DNA of 8,639 nucleotides from Clostridiales bacterium (GTDB lineage Bacteria > Bacillota > Clostridia > Tissierellales > Sedimentibacteraceae): the NCBI GenBank assembly GCA_003457065.1, contig DMJQ01000049.1, forward strand, positions 11,991 to 20,629, read 5' to 3'. This document shows, one piece after another, positions 1-6,130 of this stretch. The first letter of the stretch is position 1; each line of letters starts with the position of its first letter. A program made the position numbers and the translations under genes. The notes beneath the pieces were generated by a model. The model ran no database searches. It was not told where the DNA came from and was given only the letters and a program-made list of their open reading frames with translations.

Positions 1-977
1 GCACACATAATCAATGAAATTGTCCACATCATGCTTTGCATACCACCGTTGGTCAACAGCTCATCTACCATTTCATGACCTGATTCAGCCACTACACCGT
101 TTTGAATAACGTCTAATATAGTTCCGAAATCTCCTCCCTGGAATATCATGCATATTGCACCAAGTACAACTCCCATGATTAAGCCCGGGATTGCCGGAAT
201 CTTTAACGCAACAGCACCTATGGTGATTACAGGAACCAGAAGGAATAACGGATTAATTATATATATACTTGATATGGCATCCAGTATACCCTGAATTTCT
301 GCCATATCCAGCTCATGGCCTCTGTATCGCAGTCCGATAATTACGTATATAATCAGTGATATGCCGTATGAAAGTCCGGTTGTATACATCATGTGTTTGA
401 TGTGATCGAATAAAGTTGAGCCTGCCATTGCAGGAGCCAGGTTTGTGGTATCAGACAACGGTGACATTTTGTCTCCGAAGTAAGCACCGGATATTATAGC
501 GCCAGCAGCCAAAGGAGCCGAAACGCCCAGACCTTGTCCAACGCCTATAAGTGCGACACCGACTGTTCCCGCGGTTGTCCAGGAACTGCCTGTTGCCAAG
601 GAAACAACGCTGCAGAGCAGCATTGACGCAGCTAAGAAAAATGTAGGTGACAATATTTTCAGACCGTAATAAATTAATGTCGGCACAACGCCGCCCGCAA
701 TCCATGACCCTATGAGCATACCGATTATGGCAAGTATTAAAATTGCCTGCATTACACTGCCTATTGAGTCAATAATGCCTTTTTCAATTTCTTCCCACTT
801 GTAACCAAGCACATATACAGCAATAAACGTTCCCGCAGCTGCACCTATCAATATAGGTATATGCGGATCTGCTTCAAAAATTATTATTGATACTGCCAAT
901 GCTGCTATGATGAAGATTACCGGGATGATAGAAATTCCTAATGTAGCTTCTTTCTTTTGCCTTGGAACTTTACTCAT
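1..977 (-). CDS. nhaC: NhaC-family Na+/H+ antiporter, N-terminal 325 residues (partial)
   Basis: Integral membrane antiporter that would exchange cytoplasmic Na+ for external H+, supporting sodium and pH homeostasis. The frame is open from the ATG at 977 to the window edge. It gives 325 codons of a protein that is usually about 460-490 residues, so the C-terminus is missing only because the window ends. A short basic N-terminus (MSKVPRQKKE) is followed by successive hydrophobic segments. The family signatures are clear: ATGSSWTTAGTVG at about residues 128-140 and GAYFGDKMSPLSDTTNLAP at about 164-182, the conserved polar stretch of NhaC/MleN proteins. The start is fixed by GGAGG at 983-987, five bases upstream. 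The gene is downstream of glutamine synthetase but separated from it by a terminator, and it has its own promoter and long leader. A malate/lactate-type antiporter (MleN branch) is the main alternative, because the substrate cannot be settled by motifs. Confidence 0.93.
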   Translation of the reverse strand, partial: MSKVPRQKKEATLGISIIPVIFIIAALAVSIIIFEADPHIPILIGAAAGTFIAVYVLGYKWEEIEKGIIDSIGSVMQAILILAIIGMLIGSWIAGGVVPTLIYYGLKILSPTFFLAASMLLCSVVSLATGSSWTTAGTVGVALIGVGQGLGVSAPLAAGAIISGAYFGDKMSPLSDTTNLAPAMAGSTLFDHIKHMMYTTGLSYGISLIIYVIIGLRYRGHELDMAEIQGILDAISSIYIINPLFLLVPVITIGAVALKIPAIPGLIMGVVLGAICMIFQGGDFGTILDVIQNGVVAESGHEMVDELLTNGGMQSMMWTISLIMC

Positions 978-1168
978 ATTCTCCTCCAATAATATTTCGT
1001 GCGTGTATATTAACATTGTTTATAAGGATAAAAAATAATAACCCATATAACTCTTCTCAACCCATAATGCCCATTAATAGTCCCTATATAAAACGTTTAC
1101 ATCACACGCAGCATATTGCATAAAAGATTCCCAAGCACTACCCATGTGCTATGAATACGTTTTTATGC
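978..1168 (-). promoter_or_regulatory. Long structured 5' leader of nhaC
   Basis: About 190 untranslated bases lie between the predicted transcription start (near 1168) and the nhaC ATG, far more than a ribosome binding site needs. The promoter-proximal end forms most of a long hairpin (1113-1173, listed separately). The rest contains three further copies of ATGGG (minus strand, within 1041-1074) and a 12-base palindrome, TAATG-GG-CATTA, at 1065-1076. No open reading frame of useful size is present. A cis-acting RNA sensing an ion or metabolite is an inference from length, structure and the transporter downstream. I could not match it from memory to a named riboswitch class. Confidence 0.4.
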
Positions 1169-1173
1169 AATAT
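1113..1173 (-). repeat. Perfect 13-bp inverted repeat enclosing two shorter stems
   Basis: The arms at 1113-1125 and 1161-1173 are exact complements (ATATTGCATAAAA in the plus-strand left arm), separated by 35 bases. Inside, ATTC/GAAT (1127-1130 with 1153-1156) and AGCAC/GTGCT (1134-1138 with 1146-1150) also pair, leaving a 7-base loop at 1139-1145. The result is one coaxial three-part stem. No T-run follows either end, so it is not an intrinsic terminator. The right arm lies just downstream of the nhaC -10 box and covers the expected transcription start. It could therefore act as DNA (an operator) or as a 5'-terminal RNA hairpin. Confidence 0.75.
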
Positions 1174-1174
1174 T

Positions 1175-1203
1175 ATATTAGCATAGTTATAAAAGTTTGT
1201 AAA
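1175..1203 (-). promoter_or_regulatory. Sigma-A-type promoter for nhaC
   Basis: On the minus strand TTTACA (1198-1203) is followed by 17 bases and then TAATAT (1175-1180). The TG at -15/-14 relative to the start makes it an extended -10 (TGCTAATAT). The predicted start is near 1168, inside the right arm of the inverted repeat. The element lies between the glutamine synthetase terminator and nhaC, as expected for an independently transcribed gene. Confidence 0.7.
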
Positions 1204-1276
1204 CAATAATTTATTGTCAATTTTATAAATAACCATTCATCTAATACTATTAAGAACTTATACTACAAATTATTAC

Positions 1277-1301
1277 AAAAAAACCAGAACTTTTCGTTCT
1301 G
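1277..1301 (-). terminator. Intrinsic terminator of the glutamine synthetase gene
   Basis: On the minus strand, CAGAAC (1301-1296), loop GAAAA and GTTCTG (1290-1285) are followed by a G and seven T residues (1283-1277). It begins 33 bases beyond the glutamine synthetase stop codon and upstream of the nhaC promoter, so it separates the two genes. Confidence 0.85.
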
Positions 1302-1333
1302 ATTTTAAATTTTATTCATTATATTGAAACATT

Positions 1334-3232
1334 TTAAAAAATATTGTTTTTGTATTCAATATACAGTTTTCTGATTTCAGTCATCTTTTCATTCATTTGT
1401 TTCTGCAGATCTGAAGCAGTGTCATAATCTCCCTGGCTTAAAGCTGTCTTAATCTTAGTAAATATACATTTTTTTGTCATGCTGTCCTTCATGAGTTTTG
1501 TTTTAAGGTAGATTATTCTTTCCCAGTTCACAACATCTAAATCCGTGGCATGATCCTGTTCGTCATGAAGCTTCACAAATGTTTTTAAAAGCATGATGTT
1601 GTCGTGAATTATTCTTCCCTTAAGCTCGTTTTTCCATTTCTGGAGAGTTGATTCTTTGAAAGAGTTAAGTAACTCATCAGTGAAAACATCACCGGATTTT
1701 AATGCCTGCTGCTTAAGCATGCTGGAAGAAAACTCATTCAGGTTTTCCCATACAGTTGCAGGTGCCTTGCCATACAGTTTGTTTCTTTCTTCTTCGCTGT
1801 ATTTTTCAAACACATCCTCTTCACTTCTGTATTCCCTGTATTTTTCCAGATACACGGCATCTTCTCCGTATTTTTTGGAGATTTCTTTTTCCAGATCCCC
1901 GCAGCTTAACCCAGCCTCGGCAACACTTTTTATTCCGTCAAGCATTGCCTGATATGAAGCGGCAATAACCAGGTATGTGTTAGAATATGGATTTGGCGAC
2001 CTCAATTCAAATCTTACGGAGTTTGGATTGTTGACATCTCTTATTACTCCAACCAATACCGATCGGTTTCTTGACGGTGCTTCCTTAGTTCCGCCAAGTG
2101 AGGTTACGATGCAGACAGGAGCTTCAAATCCAGGTTTCAACCTGTTAAAAGCATCATTGGTGGCAGTTGCTATTGGATTTATTACTTCATAATTTTTCAG
2201 AAGACCCATTAGAGCTCCGTAGCCTATTTCGCTCAAATAGTCTTTTCTGATGTTTTCCGGTGCAAAAATGTTGACTCTTTTTCCGTTCTTAAGTCTTACG
2301 GCAACGCCCAGATGAGTGTGTTCGCCGTTTCCGGCAACGCCTTCTATGGGTTTTGCCTTGAATAAAACCTCCAGCCCATGGTGCCTGAACTGGTCTTCAA
2401 TTAATTCCCTCACAAATATTTCATTGTCAGCTGTCTGAAGAGACTCGGAAAATCTCCAGTCTATTTCAAGCTGCTCCATAACATGTGTAATTCTGCCCTT
2501 TGCATCTATTTTGTTAGCAATTCCTCCGACCTCTTTGTGTGCCATCTCAGGCTTTAGATCGTATAACTCAAGCTGAGCCATAATTTTTTCAAGGACAGTC
2601 CTCACGGTTCCCATGGTCCTTTTCCAGTATTGCTCCTTTAAAACCTGCGATGTGTGAAGCTCTTCAAAATCAGCTCTTTGTTCAGGTGTTTTAACCCACA
2701 TTTCAAGTTCGGTTGCCGAAGTCAGCAGCACTTCTTCCACATCTTCGTATTTAAACCCTAAGCTTTGAGGTATATGAGGATTTTTCTTCATTATTTCTAA
2801 AATTTGAGATTTAAAGTTTGATGTGGCTCTTTTAAGAATTGATCTTGAACAAACTTGTTTTCCGCCGTGTATAATAAAAGAAGGAATTTTTAAAGTACCA
2901 ACAGGAAGCCCGTTTTCATCATCATAATGTTCGTAATTGTAATCTACAAACCAGTTGCAGTCCAGATCGGGCAGTATGTCTATTCTTGCGTTGTTTAAAT
3001 CGGCAATGCCCTGAAGCTCTACGCTTGATCCGTCTGTTTGTATTCCATACTTAAGCATTTCGTCCATATCTTTTATAAATAACTTTACAGGTATTTTTTC
3101 GTCTGTACCATTGCCGCCGATATCAACACCCATAAACGATACAAATTGTATTTCAGGATGCTCTTCAAGTATTCTTGTCAGTTCCGGAATGGCATGATAT
3201 TCAGGCTTAATCGTATAAATCATATTTCGCAT
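1334..3232 (-). CDS. Glutamine synthetase, long atypical form (632 aa)
   Basis: Cytoplasmic ATP-dependent ligase making glutamine from glutamate and ammonia. Family landmarks in the 632-residue numbering are TDGSSVELQGI near 66 (beta-grasp end), ELEMW near 175-179 (first metal-ligand strand), AHKEVGG near 231 (equivalent of the HHEV region), GNGEHTHLG at 301-309 (ATP/metal site), NRLKPGFEAP near 363-372, and RFELRSPNPYSNTYL at 407-421 (equivalent of RxExRxPDPxxNPYL). Classical GSI enzymes are about 440-470 residues and GSIII about 700. This one has an insert before the catalytic core and a helical, Lys/Glu-rich tail of roughly 130 residues. Its motifs are nearer GSI than GSIII. I leave the symbol empty because the subclass is uncertain. 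The frame stays open up to 3286, but I chose the ATG at 3232: it has GAAAGGA just upstream, and the region from 3258 holds the promoter. No adenylylation or regulatory partner is visible nearby. Confidence 0.93.
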   Translation of the reverse strand: MRNMIYTIKPEYHAIPELTRILEEHPEIQFVSFMGVDIGGNGTDEKIPVKLFIKDMDEMLKYGIQTDGSSVELQGIADLNNARIDILPDLDCNWFVDYNYEHYDDENGLPVGTLKIPSFIIHGGKQVCSRSILKRATSNFKSQILEIMKKNPHIPQSLGFKYEDVEEVLLTSATELEMWVKTPEQRADFEELHTSQVLKEQYWKRTMGTVRTVLEKIMAQLELYDLKPEMAHKEVGGIANKIDAKGRITHVMEQLEIDWRFSESLQTADNEIFVRELIEDQFRHHGLEVLFKAKPIEGVAGNGEHTHLGVAVRLKNGKRVNIFAPENIRKDYLSEIGYGALMGLLKNYEVINPIATATNDAFNRLKPGFEAPVCIVTSLGGTKEAPSRNRSVLVGVIRDVNNPNSVRFELRSPNPYSNTYLVIAASYQAMLDGIKSVAEAGLSCGDLEKEISKKYGEDAVYLEKYREYRSEEDVFEKYSEEERNKLYGKAPATVWENLNEFSSSMLKQQALKSGDVFTDELLNSFKESTLQKWKNELKGRIIHDNIMLLKTFVKLHDEQDHATDLDVVNWERIIYLKTKLMKDSMTKKCIFTKIKTALSQGDYDTASDLQKQMNEKMTEIRKLYIEYKNNIF

Positions 3233-3235
3233 AAT

Positions 3236-3242
3236 TCCTTTC
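3236..3242 (-). promoter_or_regulatory. Ribosome binding site setting the glutamine synthetase start
   Basis: GAAAGGA on the minus strand lies 3-4 bases before the ATG at 3232. The next in-frame ATG (3223) would be about 13 bases away, which is less favourable. The upstream in-frame ATG (3286) falls inside the -35 box and has no comparable site. Confidence 0.65.
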
Positions 3243-3257
3243 TTATTTTTATAACGT

Positions 3258-3286
3258 ATTTTAGCACACGAAATTTCAAAATGCAA
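3258..3286 (-). promoter_or_regulatory. Sigma-A-type promoter for glutamine synthetase
   Basis: TTGCAT (3281-3286), a 17-base spacer and TAAAAT (3258-3263), with the extended -10 dinucleotide (TGCTAAAAT). The expected start near 3251 leaves an untranslated leader of about 19 bases, just enough for the ribosome binding site. No obvious GlnR-type operator (TGTNA-N7-TNACA) is visible around it. Confidence 0.75.
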
Positions 3287-3287
3287 T

Positions 3288-3305
3288 AAAAATGTATGTA
3301 CATTT
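3288..3305 (-). terminator. Weak possible terminator after the HAD gene
   Basis: On the minus strand AAATGT (3305-3300), a 4-base loop and ACATTT (3295-3290) run into five T residues. The stem has only one G-C pair per arm, and the hairpin abuts the -35 box of the glutamine synthetase promoter, so efficient termination is doubtful. Confidence 0.35.
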
Positions 3306-3345
3306 AGCGAAATATCAAGTTAATTTCTATTTTAACATTCGTGTT

Positions 3346-3975
3346 TTAATTGCAGATATCCAAAAGTTCCGAAGGTTCATATATGAGGTACTCGGGTTTA
3401 TGCCTTTTAAGGCTTTCCACCGTATTGTATCCCCAGGCAACCGAAGCGATATCAACACCCGTATTTTTGGCAGCATTGATATCCCTGATCTCATCGCCAA
3501 CATAAAGCACTTCTTCAGGTTCAATCTTTTCTTTTTTAATAATCTTTCTCATCTTCGATTCCTTGCCGAACATGGAAGAACTTGCGATAAAATCAAATAT
3601 ATCTGCATTGTGTTCTTCTAAAAACATCTTAACATTTATTTTTGAATTTGTCGTAATGATTGCAGTCTTAATTCCCATGTTTTTAAGTTTCAAGACTATG
3701 TCAAACATATCTGCCTTGCATGGTTTTATATTTTTTATATCCTGTTTTAACAGGTTTTTTCCTCTTTTGAGAAGAAACGGCAGATATCTTTTTTTAAGTT
3801 CCACATATGCCATTAATTCTCTTGCACTCATTTTTTTAATATGTCCTAACTCATCTATGGTAATACTTCTCAGGTTATATTTTTCAGCCAGTTTTTGATA
3901 TATAACAAAATTTACTTCTTCGGTATCAGCAAGAGTGCCGTCAAAATCAAAAAATACGTATTTATATTTCACCAT
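3346..3975 (-). CDS. HAD-superfamily phosphatase (phosphoglycolate phosphatase-like)
   Basis: Cytoplasmic haloacid-dehalogenase-type hydrolase of 209 residues, likely removing phosphate from a small metabolite. All four HAD motifs are visible: DFDGTLADT at 10-18 (nucleophile Asp10 and general acid Asp12), ITTNS at 107-111, a lysine near 138-143 (FGKESK), and GDEIRD at 160-165 (metal-binding acids). The insert between motifs I and II is helical, as in the small-cap Gph/PgmB-like subfamily. The substrate cannot be told from sequence. Phosphoglycolate phosphatase is a family-level analogy only. The start follows AAGGATGG by a normal distance and the N-terminus begins MVKYKYVFFDFDGT, typical for the family. 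It is flanked by its own promoter upstream and a separately promoted glutamine synthetase 113 bases downstream, so no functional link to either neighbour is implied. Confidence 0.88.
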   Translation of the reverse strand: MVKYKYVFFDFDGTLADTEEVNFVIYQKLAEKYNLRSITIDELGHIKKMSARELMAYVELKKRYLPFLLKRGKNLLKQDIKNIKPCKADMFDIVLKLKNMGIKTAIITTNSKINVKMFLEEHNADIFDFIASSSMFGKESKMRKIIKKEKIEPEEVLYVGDEIRDINAAKNTGVDIASVAWGYNTVESLKRHKPEYLIYEPSELLDICN

Positions 3976-4027
3976 AATCCATCCTTGTTTAGTTTATCTA
4001 AAATAATAGCATATTCCAAGTATATCA

Positions 4028-4056
4028 ACTATATTATATTTTATTTGTCCAGTCAA
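4028..4056 (-). promoter_or_regulatory. Sigma-A-type promoter for the HAD phosphatase gene
   Basis: TTGACT (4051-4056), 17 bases, TATAGT (4028-4033) on the minus strand. It lies directly after the terminator of the upstream gene, which supports independent expression of the phosphatase. The predicted leader is about 45 bases. Confidence 0.65.
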
Positions 4057-4068
4057 TTTTTTCTTTTT

Positions 4069-4094
4069 AAAAAAACTCCTTAAAAGGAGTTTTT
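4069..4094 (-). terminator. Strong intrinsic terminator of the 4099-4692 gene
   Basis: AAAAACTCCTT (4094-4084 read on minus) pairs with AAGGAGTTTTT (4081-4071), with a tight AT loop and a run of seven T residues ending at 4069. It starts 5 bases past the stop codon. The stem is flanked by A and T runs on both sides, so it could also stop transcription from the plus strand, although no plus-strand gene approaches it. Confidence 0.9.
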
Positions 4095-4098
4095 AGGT

Positions 4099-4692
4099 TT
4101 ATAATGATTTCATTATTTTACTGCAGCCGTTTTTTATAAAACTCATATATTCCGGCTCTTCAATAAGCCCTGGGTAGGCAACATCCGGTATGGTATCCTT
4201 TAAAAATTCTTGTATTTTTTCTTTTGCCTTCTTAATGCTGATACCGTTGATCTCTTTTAAATTAATTTTATCGTTGAATTCATTTATTTCTTTGGCATAT
4301 TTTTCAAAGAAGCTGTTTATTGCCTTGCTGTCGTAGTACTTAAATATTGCCTTAATAGCTTCCACAAGCTCTTCGTCGGTCAGTTCCACATTGTTATGTA
4401 CAGTAAGCTTGCTTGCGTTGAACTTATAGTATTCATCGAACCACAAGTGGCAGTAATATCCCAATATAAATGATTTCTCCGTCAAATTCAGATTTTTGAA
4501 GTTAAATTGCTCATAAAATTCACGCACGTCTATGTTCCCGTCCTCATCAAAAGTATGCATATCCTCAAAATCATCTTCATTTATAGTGTCAGGTGAAACA
4601 ATCCCTATGATAAAACTGGGTATGTGGATTTCTTCTTTTGAATTTTCTATAAATAATTTACCAAAGTGCATGTTGGTACTTATTGGCGGCAT
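4099..4692 (-). CDS. Small protein resembling zinc-dependent phospholipase C family
   Basis: A 197-residue protein without a signal peptide or membrane segment. The beginning (MPPISTNMHFGKLF) is close to the MPxxxTHxxFG opening of the zinc-dependent phospholipase C/S1-P1-like fold (PF00882 type). Possible metal ligands in the expected order are His9, Asp35 (in IVSPD), His46, and the HxxxD pair His82-Asp86 in GYYCHLWFDEYY. In the secreted clostridial phospholipases the corresponding residues hold three zinc ions; here a few ligands appear to be present and the others are not evident. The C-terminal half is helical and Lys/Glu-rich. The enzyme, if active, would be cytoplasmic, and its substrate is unknown. 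The ATG at 4692 follows AAGGAG by 11 bases, a somewhat long gap. It is a single-gene unit with its own promoter and terminator. Assignment is by motif pattern only. Confidence 0.7.
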   Translation of the reverse strand: MPPISTNMHFGKLFIENSKEEIHIPSFIIGIVSPDTINEDDFEDMHTFDEDGNIDVREFYEQFNFKNLNLTEKSFILGYYCHLWFDEYYKFNASKLTVHNNVELTDEELVEAIKAIFKYYDSKAINSFFEKYAKEINEFNDKINLKEINGISIKKAKEKIQEFLKDTIPDVAYPGLIEEPEYMSFIKNGCSKIMKSL

Positions 4693-4726
4693 TTGTTTTT
4701 TAACTCCTTTTTAATTCTTCTCGTTA

Positions 4727-4755
4727 ATTATAACAAATATCAGAAAATTTGTACA
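4727..4755 (-). promoter_or_regulatory. Sigma-A-type extended -10 promoter
   Basis: On the minus strand TGTACA (4750-4755), a 17-base spacer, then a consensus TATAAT (4727-4732) preceded by TGT, giving the extended -10 TGTTATAAT. It begins 7 bases beyond the stop codon of the upstream gene, so it drives 4099-4692 separately even though no terminator is visible between them. Confidence 0.8.
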
Positions 4756-4762
4756 GAGTTAT

Positions 4763-6055
4763 TTAAGACAATACTATCTGCGGCGGCTCTGTGGTTTCTC
4801 CTGTTTTAGGATTTACGAACGCAAGCCAGTATCCGTGTCTGTCATTATTTTCCCTGTTGCTGTAAGACCAGTTTTTAAAACCTGTTATTCCTTTGTAAGG
4901 CTGCTCTTCTTTCGTGAAACTTCCCGGAATTCCGTATATAAATTTTGCAATATCATCATTCTCTTTGTAAATTCCGAATATATAGTGCCTGTATTTTTCC
5001 ATGAGACCGCTGCACGTTGTGACACGGTTTGACATGGGATACGGGTAATATGAGCTTACTATCTGGTTATAATACGGTAAAAATCCGTTTTTTATGCCCT
5101 TTTCGTCATATGGTATGTACCACCAGTAAAAGTCATTTATTTTCACCGACAACGGCTCAACCTGCTTATAGTCTCTTAAAACATTGTACAGGCTCTCATC
5201 AAATTTATTTTTAAATCTATGAGTCTGTGTTTTGTCTCCGGCATCTGTTCTTTTTTCTGCCTTCACTGCCTCATCATTGATATTAACAGCTGAAGATACG
5301 GATGTCCTGCCGATGCTGTCATTTTCAGGAACGGCTTCATTGTCTGCCACTGCTTCCGTGAACGTATCAGCTTTATTATCTTCTTTCATATCTTCTCTTA
5401 CTTCCTCAATCTCTTCTGGCATCTCTTTTTTCACTAATTCAGGCATCTCTTTTTTAATAGTTTCAGATTTATCTTTTTTTACCAATTCAGGTGTTTCTTT
5501 CTTAACCGTTTCAGGCGTATCTTTTTTTACGAATTCGGGTAGTTTTTTCTTAACGGCAGGTATCTCTTCCTCAGACTTTGCTGCTTCCATAGGCGGTTTT
5601 TTCGTTTCGACAGCAGTTTCCGGAACCGTTGCGTTTTTATCTTCTGTTTCGACAGCTTCTTCTATAAATGCAGTATCATCAAATACAGTGTCGTCCTCTT
5701 CAAGCTTTCTGATCTGATCCTGGCTTGCCGCATTGAATAAGTTAGAATACATAACTATTTTCTTATCCTTTACCACTGCGCAGGTGTTGTAATCCTCAAT
5801 TGCATTATTGCTGCCGAATGTCAGAATTTTTTTGAGCACACCTTTCTTGTTGTTGATATCACCCAATTTTATTTTATTTGTCTTATCCTTATACAGATAA
5901 ACCTCGCTTGTCGTTTTCACATCCCCGAGATTTTCAACCGACACTATTATATTTCCCTTAATGCCCCTGATATCAAGACGCACATATCCTCTTGACTTAT
6001 CGCGCTTATTTATCGGTTCAAAAAATTTCATCACTCTATAATTTTTATTATTCAT
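4763..6055 (-). CDS. Unknown protein with acidic/basic 8-residue tandem repeats (430 aa)
   Basis: Not recognised with a known function. Three zones are visible. Residues 1-115 look beta-rich and soluble (GYVRLDIRGIKGNIIVSVEN near 23-42). Residues about 116-280 are a low-complexity linker rich in Glu, Lys, Ala, Pro and Val. Residues about 281-430 form an aromatic-rich globular domain with FYWWYIPYD near 309-317, YYPYP near 336, GIPGSFTKEEQPY near 375-387 and GYWLAFV near 408-414. From memory, both end domains resemble parts of uncharacterised clostridial proteins; I cannot cite a function. There is no signal peptide or membrane helix. I chose the ATG at 6055 because AGGAGG lies 6 bases upstream. 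An in-frame GTG at 6073 would add six residues but overlaps that site. The gene lies 75 bases after the sleL-like gene, with no clear terminator between, so co-expression and a spore-related role are plausible inferences. Confidence 0.85.
   Translation of the reverse strand: MNNKNYRVMKFFEPINKRDKSRGYVRLDIRGIKGNIIVSVENLGDVKTTSEVYLYKDKTNKIKLGDINNKKGVLKKILTFGSNNAIEDYNTCAVVKDKKIVMYSNLFNAASQDQIRKLEEDDTVFDDTAFIEEAVETEDKNATVPETAVETKKPPMEAAKSEEEIPAVKKKLPEFVKKDTPETVKKETPELVKKDKSETIKKEMPELVKKEMPEEIEEVREDMKEDNKADTFTEAVADNEAVPENDSIGRTSVSSAVNINDEAVKAEKRTDAGDKTQTHRFKNKFDESLYNVLRDYKQVEPLSVKINDFYWWYIPYDEKGIKNGFLPYYNQIVSSYYPYPMSNRVTTCSGLMEKYRHYIFGIYKENDDIAKFIYGIPGSFTKEEQPYKGITGFKNWSYSNRENNDRHGYWLAFVNPKTGETTEPPQIVLS
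5396..5539 (-). repeat. Six 24-bp tandem repeats coding for PE-x-V-K-K-E/D-x
   Basis: Within the unknown protein, residues 173-220 are six copies of an 8-residue unit with consensus P-E-[LFT]-V-K-K-[DE]-[TKM]; the fourth starts with Ser and the last is degenerate (PEEIEEVR). The DNA repeats with a 24-base period, although third positions differ between copies, so the array is not freshly duplicated. Such a unit should form a charged, extended or single-helix spacer between the two end domains. Confidence 0.85.
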
Positions 6056-6061
6056 GAATTC

Positions 6062-6067
6062 CCTCCT
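6062..6067 (-). promoter_or_regulatory. Ribosome binding site deciding the start of the unknown gene
   Basis: A full AGGAGG on the minus strand, 6 bases before the ATG at 6055. It lies inside the extra codons that a GTG start at 6073 would require, which argues for the shorter protein. Confidence 0.85.
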
Positions 6068-6076
6068 ACTCACCTA

Positions 6077-6104
6077 TACAAAAATATATGCCAACATTTT
6101 TGTA
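6077..6104 (-). repeat. 9-bp inverted repeat upstream of the unknown gene
   Basis: TACAAAAAT (6077-6085) and ATTTTTGTA (6096-6104) are perfect complements with a 10-base spacer. On the minus strand it is followed by TAGGTG and not a T-run, so it is a poor terminator for the upstream gene. It lies just before the ribosome binding site and could be an operator or an mRNA hairpin. The spacer contains CATATATT on the minus strand, a loose match to a SigE-type -10, but no matching -35 is convincing. Confidence 0.55.
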
Positions 6105-6130
6105 AAAATTACAGTTTTATGGCAAGCTTT

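Noticed and set aside
451..705. Minus-strand open frame of 84 codons
   Set aside because: It lies out of frame inside nhaC, whose reading frame carries the conserved antiporter motifs here. The alternative translation is Arg/Cys-rich with no recognisable features.
978..1173. T-box or c-di-AMP (ydaO) riboswitch upstream of nhaC
   Set aside because: I see no GGGTGGNACC-like T-box sequence and none of the conserved ydaO blocks. The leader is left as an unassigned structured region.
3292..3621. Plus-strand open frame of 109 codons
   Set aside because: Antisense to the HAD phosphatase and starting in the promoter region of glutamine synthetase; no motifs or ribosome binding site.
5232..5717. Plus-strand open frame of 161 codons, Ser/Val/Phe-rich with an apparent repeat
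   Set aside because: It is the complement of the Lys/Glu repeat linker of the minus-strand unknown protein. Its repeats only mirror that array, and it has no convincing ribosome binding site or family motif.
6056..6073. GTG start giving six extra residues on the unknown 430-residue protein
   Set aside because: These codons contain the AGGAGG ribosome binding site of the ATG at 6055.
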